A stretch of DNA of 64,000 nucleotides. Source: Pseudomonas sp. A34-9 (GTDB lineage Bacteria > Pseudomonadota > Gammaproteobacteria > Pseudomonadales > Pseudomonadaceae). The position numbers were made by a program, and so were the translations under genes. Where the stretch lies: positions 2,196,501-2,260,500 of the forward strand of contig NZ_CP119967.1 in the NCBI RefSeq assembly GCF_029543085.1, given 5' to 3'. Positions 38,187-46,166 of this stretch are shown in pieces; positions within the stretch are counted from its first letter, which is position 1; every line of letters begins with the position of its first letter. The notes under the pieces were generated by a model, which was not told the origin of the DNA, ran no database searches, and worked only from the letters and a program-made list of their open reading frames with translations.

Positions 38187-38302
38187 TGAAAGTCCTTGTG
38201 CAGATTTTGTGGAAGGGCTTTCTACACGGACGAGCGGCGGGGGACAAGTGACGGTGCGGCGAGAAACGGGGACAGCCCACAAACCTGTGTGCCAACCCGG
38301 TC

Positions 38303-38396
38303 CCCTGTAGGCGTGAGCCTGCTCGCGATAACGGTATACCAGCCAACGTCTATGTTGACTGACACGCCCTCATCGCGAGCAGGCTCACTCCTACAA
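38303..38396. repeat. Palindromic repeat, TGAGCCTGCTCGCGAT family
   Basis: TGTAGGCGTGAGCCTGCTCG at the left is inverted as CGAGCAGGCTCACTCCTACA at the right. A distinct repeat family common in fluorescent pseudomonads. It fills much of the 38187-38417 gap. Confidence 0.8.
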
Positions 38397-38417
38397 GATT
38401 TTGTATCTGGCTTGAGA

Positions 38418-39104
38418 TCAGCGCAGGTTGAGTTTTGCCGCCGCGCGCTCAGTGATTTCCGTGCGCAGCTTCAACGATGGCGCGGCACGCAGACGGGCTT
38501 CATCGACAATCGCCCCCGGCGCAGTCACCGGGCTGCCCGAGTTGAACGGCGGCGCCGGCGCATACTCGAGTTGCAATTGCACCAGTTGCGCCGTGTCGGC
38601 ATCGAACAGTTCAGCCGCCAGCACCAAGGCAAAATCGATCCCCGCCGTAATCCCGCCACCGGTAAACAGATTGCCGTCACGCACCACCCGATCCTTCACC
38701 GCAATCGCGCCCAGCGTCGGCAGCAATTCGTGATACGCCCAATGCGTGGTCGCGCGTTTGCCTTGCAGCAGGCCTGCCGCGCCGAGCACCAGCGAGCCGG
38801 TGCACACCGATGTCACGTACTTCGCCTGAGCAGCCTGACGCTTGATGAAGTTCAGCGTCACCTCGTCTTCCATCAACGCCCCAACGCCACCACCGCCGGG
38901 CACACAGATCACATCCAGATCCGGGCAATCCTCGAACGTGGTGGTCGGTTTCAGCAGCAGGCCGGTGCTGGCGGTCACCGGCATCAGATCCTTCCAGATC
39001 AGATGCACTTGCACGCCCGGCAACGAGGCGAGCACGTCGTACGGCCCGGTCAGGTCGAGTTGCTGAACCTGTGGAAACAACAGAAAACCGATCTGCAGCG
39101 TCAT
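38418..39104 (-). CDS. inhA: Isonitrile hydratase-like DJ-1/PfpI protein
   Basis: 228 aa from the ATG at 39104, with GGAG at 9 nt. The DJ-1/PfpI fold is clear, with the nucleophile elbow SVCTGSLVLGAAGLL (Cys near residue 101) followed by ATTHW. The sequence follows recalled P. putida InhA closely (MTLQIGFLLFPQVQQLDLTG), an enzyme that hydrates isonitriles to N-substituted formamides. The gene diverges from a GlxA-type regulator that probably controls it. Confidence 0.88.
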   Translation of the reverse strand: MTLQIGFLLFPQVQQLDLTGPYDVLASLPGVQVHLIWKDLMPVTASTGLLLKPTTTFEDCPDLDVICVPGGGGVGALMEDEVTLNFIKRQAAQAKYVTSVCTGSLVLGAAGLLQGKRATTHWAYHELLPTLGAIAVKDRVVRDGNLFTGGGITAGIDFALVLAAELFDADTAQLVQLQLEYAPAPPFNSGSPVTAPGAIVDEARLRAAPSLKLRTEITERAAAKLNLR

Positions 39105-39193
39105 CGTTCTTGCTCCATGAAAAGGGGTGGACGGCCTCACTGTAGGCGCGTAGGTTCTGGCGCATACGCCAATCACCCCACGAATTACGCCAA

Positions 39194-40177
39194 ATGCCCA
39201 AAGCCATCCATGTACTCGCGTTTGCCAATATGCAGATCCTCGACGTCACCGGGCCGTTGCAGGTGTTTGCTTCGGCCAATGACATCGCCCGTCAGCGCGG
39301 GTTGCCCATTCCGTATGCGCCGTGCGTGATTGCCAGCGGCGGCGGGGCGGTGATGTCCTCGGCAGGTTTAGCTGTGTTGGCCGAACCATTGCCGCAAGAA
39401 CCCAGCGATACGCTGATCATCGCCGGTGGCTGGGGCATTTATCCGGCGGCGGAAGATGTGCCGCTGGTGGATTGGGTGCGCGAACACGCAGCGAAATGCC
39501 GGCGCGTGGCTTCGGTATGTACCGGCGCATTTCTGCTCGCCGCCAGCGGCTGGCTCGACGGCCGCCGCGTGGTCACCCACTGGACCCGCTGCGAACAACT
39601 GGCGCAGCAGCACCCAAAACTGCAAGTAGAAGCCAATCCGATTTTCATCAACGACGGCCCGGTGTGGACGTCTGCCGGTGTCACCGCCGGCATCGACTTG
39701 GCACTGGCAATGATCGAAGAGGATCTGGGCAGCGACATCGCGCTGGACGTCGCCCGGCATCTGGTGGTGTTCCTCAAACGCCCGGGCGGGCAGTCACAGT
39801 TCAGCGTGACGTTATCGCTGCAGAATCAGGGCAATCGTTTCGACGACCTGCACGCGTGGATCGCCGAAAACCTGACCTGCGATCTCGGCATCCCGACCCT
39901 CGCCGAGCAGGCTGGCATGAGCGAACGCAGTTTCGTCCGCCACTACCGCGCTGATACTGGCCAGACTCCGGCGCGGGCGATCGAGTTGATCCGTGTCGAA
40001 ACGGCTCGACGCTTGCTCAGTGACACAGGGTTGCCGGTCAAACGCATCGCCGCCAATTGCGGGTTTGGCAGCGAAGAGACGCTGCGCCGTAGTTTCCTGC
40101 GGGCGATTGGCGTGACGCCGCAGGCCTATCGTGAGCGTTTTTCGGCCAGCGCTGCAGCAGATTCCGCAATGCCTTGA
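39194..40177 (+). CDS. GlxA-family transcriptional regulator (DJ-1-like plus AraC HTH)
   Basis: 327 aa. Residues 1-190 are a DJ-1/PfpI-like domain with SVCTGAFLLAASGWLDGRRVVTHW, and residues about 220-320 an AraC-type double helix-turn-helix ending in FGSEETLRRSFLRAIGVTPQAYR. It is likely a ligand-sensing activator in the cytoplasm. The divergent arrangement with inhA (89-bp gap) and the shared DJ-1 fold suggest that it senses a compound related to the InhA substrate; this is inference. Confidence 0.92.
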   Translation: MPKAIHVLAFANMQILDVTGPLQVFASANDIARQRGLPIPYAPCVIASGGGAVMSSAGLAVLAEPLPQEPSDTLIIAGGWGIYPAAEDVPLVDWVREHAAKCRRVASVCTGAFLLAASGWLDGRRVVTHWTRCEQLAQQHPKLQVEANPIFINDGPVWTSAGVTAGIDLALAMIEEDLGSDIALDVARHLVVFLKRPGGQSQFSVTLSLQNQGNRFDDLHAWIAENLTCDLGIPTLAEQAGMSERSFVRHYRADTGQTPARAIELIRVETARRLLSDTGLPVKRIAANCGFGSEETLRRSFLRAIGVTPQAYRERFSASAAADSAMP

Positions 40178-40205
40178 GGGTTTCCTCGGGAATTGAGGCT
40201 GAACC

Positions 40206-40235
40206 TGCGGCGAGGGAGCCAGCTCCCTCGCCGCA
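40206..40235. terminator. Hairpin between convergent genes
   Basis: TGCGGCGAGGGAGC and GCTCCCTCGCCGCA form a 14-bp perfect stem with a minimal loop. No T-run. It separates the regulator gene from the converging small gene at 40258. Confidence 0.65.
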
Positions 40236-40257
40236 CAAGCATTATTCTTTGGATGTA

Positions 40258-40647
40258 TCAGATCTCGGCTTCCGCCACCTGATTGAAATACTTCGTTCGA
40301 TCCGGGGTAAACGTCACCCGCATCTTTGTGCGCGAACAGGTCAGCGAACGTTCTTCGCTCAAGTCAATGTCCAGATTTTCTCCGCGCAAGCCCTGCCACT
40401 GCGCCAGATATTTCAGCGAGCCGTATTTTTCGTTTTTCTTCAGGCTGCGACTGACGCCTCCCTTCCAGCCGAGCACTGGCAGTTCGCCGGCGAGGCATTT
40501 TTGCGCGAGGTCGGGGAAGCGTGCGGCGCGCTGTCGGCCGACTTCCCAGCATTTGATCAGGCCCTGGTCGGCGGCTTCCCAGAGCTGGGTGCGGGTCAGG
40601 CCGCTGCGAAGGGGCGTGTCGATACTGCGCTGGACGTGCTGGGTCAT
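40258..40647 (-). CDS. Conserved hypothetical protein, 129 aa
   Basis: Starts at the ATG at 40647, preceded by AAGGAACC; the upstream frame is poor in coding signal. The protein is basic and soluble, with a Trp/Lys-rich middle (WKGGVSRSLKKNEKYGSL) and a C-terminal segment with alternating charged and hydrophobic residues. No signal peptide, membrane helix or catalytic motif that I recognise. It is flanked by a hairpin and, upstream, by about 250 bp without a gene that includes AGTCCCTC-GCCG-GAGGGACT at 40800-40819. Confidence 0.75.
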   Translation of the reverse strand: MTQHVQRSIDTPLRSGLTRTQLWEAADQGLIKCWEVGRQRAARFPDLAQKCLAGELPVLGWKGGVSRSLKKNEKYGSLKYLAQWQGLRGENLDIDLSEERSLTCSRTKMRVTFTPDRTKYFNQVAEAEI

Positions 40648-40899
40648 TCTGGTTCCTTGAATTCGGGTTTTGTTGGACAGCTCCGCTGTGCCCGTTGCGG
40701 TGGATGGTAGGGGCGGATGTAACCGCTGGCAACAAGGTATTTCGGGGTGTAAGCGCAAGTTGCGGGGAAGGGACGGATCAGTCTTTGTTGTGGATTTGTA
40801 GTCCCTCGCCGGAGGGACTGGGTTTCTAGCCTTCAGGTCTAGGCTTGCGTCCTACATCAAGCATTTTGTGGGGGATATTTCCTACATCCTCCGCTGACT

Positions 40900-42726
40900 T
40901 TACGGCTGCCACTCACTCTTTTCCCCACTCAACCGTCGATCGAGAAAACTCGCCGCACTGATCAACGCCAGATGCGTCAGCGCCTGTGGGGTATTGCCCA
41001 GATGCCGGCCGTGGCTGTCGAACTCTTCGGCATACAGCCCCAGCGGATTGGCGTAGCGCAGCAGTTGTTCAAACTCCAGATGCGCCTTTTCCACCTGGCC
41101 GGCGCGGGCCAGGCATTCGACGTACCAGAACGAACACGCGGCAAACGCGCCTTCGGTGCCGGACAAGCCATCGATACCCGCGTCGTCGTTGCGATAGCGG
41201 TAAACCATGCCGTCACGCACCAGATGTTTCTCGATGGCTTCCAGCGTCGCCAGCCATTTCGGATCCTTGGCGCTGACGAAACGCACCAGCGGCATCAGCA
41301 GCATCGAGCCGTCGAGGGCCGTGCCGCCCTTGTACTGGACAAAATGCCCGCGCTCTTCATTCCAGAAGTTTTCCCAGATATCGGCGTAGATCGCCTGGCG
41401 GGTTTGATCCCATTGGGCGAACGGTGCCGGCAACGAGCGTTTTGAAGCCAAACGAATCGCCCGATCCAGCGCCACCCAGCACATCAGCCGTGAGTGCAGA
41501 AAGTGATGCTGCTCACCGCGCATTTCCCAAATGCCTACGTCGGTGGTCTGCCATGTCTCACACACTTGATCGACTACTTCGCGCACGTGTTTCCAGCCTT
41601 CGTGGGAAATCGCGTCGCCGTACTTGTTGACCAGATACACCGCGTCCATCAGCTCGCCGAAGATATCCAGCTGAATCTGGTCGTAAGCGCCATTGCCGAT
41701 GCGCACCGGTCGGGCGCCGCCATGCCCGGACAGGTTGGCCAGTTCGGTTTCCGGCAATTCCTGTCGGCCGTCGATGGCGTACAGAATATTCAGTTTCATC
41801 GGCTGGCCATGACAGTCGCTGACCCGTCCGCGCAGCCAGCGCATGTAGTCGTTGGCTTCGCCGACGAAGCCCAGACGCATGAACGCGTAAACCGTGAACG
41901 AGGCGTCGCGGATCCAGGTGTAGCGATAATCCCAGTTGCGTTCGCCGCCGGGGGTTTCCGGCAGGCCGAAGGTCGCGGCGGCGAGGATCGCACCGTGTTT
42001 GCGTGAGGTCAGCAGCTTGAGCGCAAGGGCCGAGCGGTTGACCATTTCCCGCCAGCGTCCGCGGTAAATCGACTGGCCGATCCAGTCACGCCAGAACTTC
42101 AGCGTGCGCTCCATGCAGAACTCGCCGGCGCCTTCGGCAAACCGTGGATCGTCCGTGCCACCGAGCATGAAGGCGGCCGTCTGATCCTGCTTGAGGGTAA
42201 AACGGGCAATCGCCGCTGCAGCGTCAACCTGCAAGGGCTGATCGGAAGCCAGGCGCAGCGTCGGTTGCCCGGTGGCGCTGAACACCACGTCGTTCTGATC
42301 CAGCGCTGCGCGAGTGTCGGCACGGGCATAGTCGTGGCGTACGGCGCAGCGCATGTGGAAAGTTGCTTCGCCGCTGACCACCCGCACACGGCGCATCAGC
42401 AGTGGCAAATCATCTTCGCTGTCACCCACCGGCAGCATGTCGGTGATTTCCACCACGGCATCGTCACTGAGCCAACGGGTTTGCAGGACGTTGGTGTCCG
42501 GCAGGTAAATCTGCTCGCGGCGGGCATCGGGCAAGTCTGGCGCCAACTGGAAAATCCCCGCGTCGGGGGTATCCAGCAATGAACAGAAAATCGACGGACT
42601 GTCGAACTCCGGCCAGCAGAAAAAATCCACGCTGCCCTTATCGTTGACCAGTGCCGCACTGCGCATGTCGCCGATGATGCCGTGGGCGTCGATCGGGCTC
42701 TGTCGTTCTGGATGATGCTCAGCCAT
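40900..42726 (-). CDS. Glycoside hydrolase family 15 protein (glucoamylase/trehalase-like)
   Basis: 608 aa. A beta-sandwich N-terminal domain (IDAHGIIGDMRSAALVNDKGSVDFFCWPEFDSPS is its opening) is followed by an (alpha/alpha)6 barrel with NWDYRYTWIRDASFTVYAF near residue 265 and a glutamate-bearing GTEGAFAACSFW near 520, both typical of GH15. No signal peptide, so it is cytoplasmic, as are the trehalase-like members. The substrate, alpha-glucan or trehalose, cannot be decided. It overlaps the end of the SDR dehydrogenase gene by 8 bp, so the pair is one operon. Confidence 0.9.
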   Translation of the reverse strand: MAEHHPERQSPIDAHGIIGDMRSAALVNDKGSVDFFCWPEFDSPSIFCSLLDTPDAGIFQLAPDLPDARREQIYLPDTNVLQTRWLSDDAVVEITDMLPVGDSEDDLPLLMRRVRVVSGEATFHMRCAVRHDYARADTRAALDQNDVVFSATGQPTLRLASDQPLQVDAAAAIARFTLKQDQTAAFMLGGTDDPRFAEGAGEFCMERTLKFWRDWIGQSIYRGRWREMVNRSALALKLLTSRKHGAILAAATFGLPETPGGERNWDYRYTWIRDASFTVYAFMRLGFVGEANDYMRWLRGRVSDCHGQPMKLNILYAIDGRQELPETELANLSGHGGARPVRIGNGAYDQIQLDIFGELMDAVYLVNKYGDAISHEGWKHVREVVDQVCETWQTTDVGIWEMRGEQHHFLHSRLMCWVALDRAIRLASKRSLPAPFAQWDQTRQAIYADIWENFWNEERGHFVQYKGGTALDGSMLLMPLVRFVSAKDPKWLATLEAIEKHLVRDGMVYRYRNDDAGIDGLSGTEGAFAACSFWYVECLARAGQVEKAHLEFEQLLRYANPLGLYAEEFDSHGRHLGNTPQALTHLALISAASFLDRRLSGEKSEWQP

Positions 42727-43519
42727 TGCCGCGAAACTCCGGATAGAGGCTCATGCCGCCGTCGATGAACAGGGTGGTGCCGACGATGTAATCGGCGGCG
42801 TCGGAGGCGAGGAAAACCACCGCATTGGCGACATCTTCAACGTCGCCGATGCGGCCGTAGGGAATCAGGTCGAGCAGCTTTTCACCGGCGGCGCCTTCGG
42901 TGGCTTCTTTATTGATCGCGGTGCGAATCGCCCCCGGTGCAATGCCGTTGATGCGAATGCCCTGATGGCTGACTTCCTGGGCGAGCGTCTGCATCAATTG
43001 ATCGACACCGCCCTTGGACGCCGCGTAATTGACGTGCCCGGCCCACGGAATGCGTTGGTGCACCGAGCTCATGTGGATGATCTTGCCGGCGGCGCGGGAT
43101 ACGCCTTCGCGAATGCCTTGGCGATTGAAGATCCGCAACGCGGCGCGGGCGCAGAGGAACTGGCCGGTGAGGTTGACGCCGATCACCGCGTTCCAGTCAT
43201 CCAGCGACATATCCACAGCCGCCGCGTCTTTTTGCAGGCCGGAGTTGGCCACCAGAATGTCCAGTGAGCCGAAGGCGTCGAGGGTCTGGGCGAACAGTTT
43301 TTCAACCTCGTCTTCCTTTGATACATCAGCGCCAATGGCCAGCGCCTGGCCACCGTCGGCAATGATCTGCCGGGCAAGTGCTTCGGCGGGTTCGGCCTGG
43401 CGGTTGTAGTTGATGACTACGGCGGCACCGGCCGCGGCCAGGGCTTTGGCGGCGGCGTGGCCGATGCCGGAGCTGGCGCCGGTGATGAGGGCCACCTGGC
43501 CGGCGAGGGAAATGTGCAT
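42719..43519 (-). CDS. SDR-family oxidoreductase, glucose 1-dehydrogenase-like
   Basis: 266 aa. Classical short-chain dehydrogenase: cofactor loop TGASSGIG at residues 14-21, NSGLQKD, catalytic Ser-Tyr-Lys with YAASKGG, and an IDGGM C-terminal motif. Sequence and length match the glucose 1-dehydrogenase-like group using NAD(P)+. Co-operonic with the GH15 hydrolase, it may oxidise glucose released by that enzyme; this is inference from context. Other sugar or alcohol substrates are possible. Confidence 0.88.
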   Translation of the reverse strand: MHISLAGQVALITGASSGIGHAAAKALAAAGAAVVINYNRQAEPAEALARQIIADGGQALAIGADVSKEDEVEKLFAQTLDAFGSLDILVANSGLQKDAAAVDMSLDDWNAVIGVNLTGQFLCARAALRIFNRQGIREGVSRAAGKIIHMSSVHQRIPWAGHVNYAASKGGVDQLMQTLAQEVSHQGIRINGIAPGAIRTAINKEATEGAAGEKLLDLIPYGRIGDVEDVANAVVFLASDAADYIVGTTLFIDGGMSLYPEFRGNG

Positions 43520-43586
43520 TGGGGAGGCGCCTGGGTTGAGGGCTTAATCAGCTGACCGATGGCTTGGTGTGAGAGTTCATCTTCAA

Positions 43587-43669
43587 GATCAAAGATCGCA
43601 GCCTTCGGCAGCTCCTACACCAGAATTCGGACCCTTGTAGGAGCTGCCGAAGGCTGCGATCTTTTGATC
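43587..43669. repeat. REP pair
   Basis: GATCAAAGATCGCAGCC... with inverted ...GGCTGCGATCTTTTGATC. It directly abuts the transporter remnant. Confidence 0.88.
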
Positions 43670-43696
43670 TACAAAGCCTTCACATTCCACCAACAA

Positions 43697-43809
43697 TTCC
43701 CCGCGCGCTGGTGGATGCCTTCGGCGCTCGCAGTGGGTTCTGGCTGGCGATTGCCGCAGGCGCGCTGGTGCTGGGCTCGGCAATACAGAGTTTGCGCCAT
43801 CTCAAGTAG
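43697..43809 (+). pseudogene. Remnant of a membrane transporter C-terminus (MFS-like)
   Basis: The plus-strand frame ending TAG at 43807 reads PRALVDAFGARSGFWLAIAA then a hydrophobic helix and AIQSLRHLK. This looks like the last helix and tail of a 14-TM MFS drug-efflux protein. There is no start codon or upstream gene body; a REP pair abuts each side. Interpreted as the leftover 3' end of a deleted gene. Confidence 0.45.
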
Positions 43810-43810
43810 G

Positions 43811-43890
43811 CGCTGCGGCACGCTGCGATCTTTTGATCTTGATCGTTAAAGTCAAAGGATCGCAGCGTCGTTTCACTCGACAGCTCCTAC
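43811..43890. repeat. Rearranged REP elements
   Basis: A right REP half (CACGCTGCGATCTTTTGATC) is followed by a left half in which the tip is changed to GTCGTTTCACTCGACAGCTC. The same variant tip occurs at 45931-46025. Confidence 0.75.
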
Positions 43891-43910
43891 AAAGTGGAGG
43901 TGGCAGCTGT

Positions 43911-45044
43911 TTACCAGCCCCGTCCCGAATTCACCCAGAAATTCACCGACAGTGAAGTCGACACCGACTCCACCTGATGGAACCAGCCCTCCGGCAGGAA
44001 CAGCAGATCCCCAGCCTCCAGCGTTACGCGCAGGAAGGTCACGTCCCGAGCGGCGGGGAAGCGCTCGTAGTCCGGCGCATCGGGGTTGAAATCACAACCG
44101 TCCAGCCCGCCCTTGGGCGCTGTGGACCAGGTGCCCAGTGCTTGACGATGATGCGGTGCAGCGAGGGTGAATTTCTTCTGCCCCCAGACCTGCGCGAAGA
44201 GGTTGTCGGTGTCGTCACGATGCAACGGCGTCAACGTGCCTTTCGGCCCGATCCAGATACGCGGCGGGATGAACAGCGACGCATCGAAGTAGGGCGGGTA
44301 CTTGATCTGCTGCATCAATTGCGCCGGCAGAATGTTGTTGCCCATATAGGCCGGCGGTTCGCCGTTTGCGCCTTTGACCGCCGGTTGATCCAGCGAAGCG
44401 ATGAATTCAGCCATGGAGGTGGAGCGGAAGTCACGCTCGGTGGAAAAGGTTTTCTTCACGTAGTCACCATGGCGGGTGATGCCCTGCAGCTCGGCGAAAT
44501 GCACCAGCGATTCTTCACGGCTGAGCTTGAACAGTGGCCAGTCCTGCAGTGCATTGCTGATCACTACGGGAATACCGTTGGGCAGATAGCGGCTTTTGAA
44601 CTCGGTGACCGACAGTTCGCTGCGCGCAAGGCGTTCGATGCTGCTTTGGGTCGGCAGGCTGGCCGTGAGTTTTTCACTGAAGCGCGGCGGGGTCGGGTAG
44701 CGCTTGTTCATGTCGACTTTTTCCGCCACGGCGCCACCGTGCATCGCATGCTCGATGATTTGTGGCAGCAACGTCGCCAGGCCCATGTTGCCGCCGATCT
44801 TCAGGCGACCGCTGGCGAACAGTTCTTCGACATTGGCCATACCGCCCATGATCCCGAGAAAGTCCCGTTCGGCGACTTCAATGGTCACGTCGGGACTGGC
44901 GTGGCGTCCGGGCGCTGTGCGGCTGCTTGCCTTGACCTCGGACCAGTAGGCCTGCTGCGGGCCGAACACGAATTGGAAAACGCCTTCGATGCCGACGGCA
45001 CCGGCATTGGCGAACAGTTTGCCCAGGATGCTCTGCAGGTCCAC
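43911..45044 (-). CDS. SCP2 plus cupin-8/JmjC-like protein, predicted PvdS-regulated
   Basis: 377 aa from the GTG at 45044, preceded by GAGGG at 8 nt. The frame is open 111 codons further upstream, but that part is antisense to the thioesterase start. Residues about 1-105 resemble an SCP2 lipid-binding domain (VTIEVAERDFLGIMGGMANVE, LFASGRLKIGGN). The rest is a cupin-8/JmjC-like fold with TPLHRDDTDNLFAQ supplying His and Asp ligands and a distal His in EGWFHQVES, so an Fe(II)/2-oxoglutarate hydroxylase is plausible. A perfect iron-starvation box lies upstream and the gene diverges from the pyoverdine thioesterase gene. The substrate is unknown. Confidence 0.85.
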   Translation of the reverse strand: MDLQSILGKLFANAGAVGIEGVFQFVFGPQQAYWSEVKASSRTAPGRHASPDVTIEVAERDFLGIMGGMANVEELFASGRLKIGGNMGLATLLPQIIEHAMHGGAVAEKVDMNKRYPTPPRFSEKLTASLPTQSSIERLARSELSVTEFKSRYLPNGIPVVISNALQDWPLFKLSREESLVHFAELQGITRHGDYVKKTFSTERDFRSTSMAEFIASLDQPAVKGANGEPPAYMGNNILPAQLMQQIKYPPYFDASLFIPPRIWIGPKGTLTPLHRDDTDNLFAQVWGQKKFTLAAPHHRQALGTWSTAPKGGLDGCDFNPDAPDYERFPAARDVTFLRVTLEAGDLLFLPEGWFHQVESVSTSLSVNFWVNSGRGW

Positions 45045-45082
45045 GGTGATGCCCTCGTTATTGGTTTTGGCCTGAACAGTTA

Positions 45083-45106
45083 ACGAGCACCCATTTGGGG
45101 AATTTA
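45083..45106 (-). promoter_or_regulatory. PvdS (iron-starvation) promoter for the cupin gene
   Basis: On the minus strand TAAAT-N16-CGT is a perfect match to the PvdS consensus, about 40 bp before the GTG start. Confidence 0.8.
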
Positions 45107-45118
45107 CGGCTCGGTGAC

Positions 45119-45142
45119 TAATTTGCCCGGCGCGGGATCCGT
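45119..45142 (+). promoter_or_regulatory. PvdS (iron-starvation) promoter for the thioesterase gene
   Basis: CTAATT-N16-CGT differs from the consensus at one position and has exact spacing. It lies 34 bp before the GTG start and is back to back with the box for the divergent gene. Confidence 0.7.
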
Positions 45143-45175
45143 TTCTCTCTACAGAATGAATTTTTCGAGGAAAGC

Positions 45176-45913
45176 GTGGTGACCAAGCTGACCCTGCTGT
45201 GTCTGCCGTACTCTGGCGCCAGTGCCATGGTCTACAGCCGCTGGCGGCCGAAGCTGCCGCAGTGGCTGCAGTTGCAACCGGTTGAGCTGCCGGGGCGTGG
45301 CGCGCGCTTTGGTGAGCCGCTGCACACCGACATGCGTGGGCTGGCGATGCAGTTGGCCAAGGAATTGCGGCCGACACTCAACGCCCCTTATGCGCTGTTC
45401 GGCCACAGCCTGGGCGCGTTGCTGGCCTGCGAAATCGCGCACGCCCTGCGTGCGCTGGGTTGTCCGGAGCCGGTAGCGCTGTTCGCTTCGGGTACGGCAG
45501 CGCCGACGATGCGCGCCGATTACGATCGCGGCTTTGCCGACCCCAAGACCGACGCCGAGTTGATCGAACAACTGCGCACGCTCAATGGCACCCGCGAAGA
45601 GGTGCTGGCCAACGAAGAGTTGATGAGCCTGACCTTGCCGATCCTGCGCGCGGATTTTCAACTGTGTGGCAAGTTCGAGCCGCTGGCGCGACCGCTGCTC
45701 AACTGCCCGGTGCATGTGCTCGGCGGCAAGGCTGATCGCGCCACCACTGAGCAATTGATCGGCTGGAGCAAGGAAACTCGCGGCAGTTTCTCGGTGGACA
45801 TGCTCGCCGGCGGGCACTTCTTCATCCATGAGCATGAAGCGAAGGTATTGAAGGTGATCAAGGATCAACTCGACGGCCATCATCGCCGGCATGCCATAGC
45901 CGCAACCGCCTGA
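45176..45913 (+). CDS. pvdG: Type II thioesterase of pyoverdine synthesis (PvdG-like)
   Basis: 245 aa from the GTG at 45176; a second GTG at 45179 is equally good relative to GAGGAA. Alpha/beta hydrolase with GHSLGALL (Ser78), an acid in GKADRATTEQ and the late histidine in GGHFFIHEHE, the triad of editing thioesterases. These enzymes clear misprimed or stalled acyl groups from NRPS carrier domains. It lies about 250 bp upstream of the first side-chain NRPS and has its own PvdS-type promoter. In P. aeruginosa pvdG instead sits next to pvdL. Confidence 0.85.
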   Translation: MVTKLTLLCLPYSGASAMVYSRWRPKLPQWLQLQPVELPGRGARFGEPLHTDMRGLAMQLAKELRPTLNAPYALFGHSLGALLACEIAHALRALGCPEPVALFASGTAAPTMRADYDRGFADPKTDAELIEQLRTLNGTREEVLANEELMSLTLPILRADFQLCGKFEPLARPLLNCPVHVLGGKADRATTEQLIGWSKETRGSFSVDMLAGGHFFIHEHEAKVLKVIKDQLDGHHRRHAIAATA

Positions 45914-45930
45914 CCACTGCGCGGTGCCCT

Positions 45931-46025
45931 CCTGTAGGAGCTGCCGCAGGCTGCGATCCTTTGATCCTGGGTTTTAAAACGGGATCAAAAGATCGCAGCC
46001 TCGTTTCACTCGTCAGCTCCTACAG
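45931..46025. repeat. REP elements, variant pair
   Basis: CCTGTAGGAGCTGCCGCAGG... and the inverted ...GATCGCAGCCTCGTTTCACT with tip GTCAGCTCCTAC. It lies between the thioesterase gene and the NRPS promoter. Confidence 0.8.
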
Positions 46026-46088
46026 GGGGTTGTGTCGACGACAGATAACCCTCGTTATACCTCCCGCCTGACAGTTGTTCTCATTCGC

Positions 46089-46111
46089 TAATTTTTCCGG
46101 TCTGCATTCGT
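46089..46111 (+). promoter_or_regulatory. Probable PvdS promoter of the NRPS operon
   Basis: CTAATTT...CGTTT repeats the layout of the thioesterase box, but the TAATT-to-CGT spacing is 15 (or CTAAT-N16-CGT). It lies 56 bp before the ATG. Confidence 0.6.
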
Positions 46112-46166
46112 TTTATAGGGATGACGTGCCTTTGTGCTTCCTGCCTACTGATCCGGATGCTGAGAA

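Noticed and set aside
43911..45377. Longer 488-codon version of the cupin protein
   Set aside because: The first 111 codons are antisense to the thioesterase promoter and start, and low in coding signal. The GTG at 45044 has a good ribosome-binding site and lies properly downstream of the PvdS box.
2843..46025. REP clusters as possible CRISPR arrays
   Set aside because: The units are inverted pairs at scattered intergenic sites, not direct repeats with regular unique spacers, and no cas genes are present.
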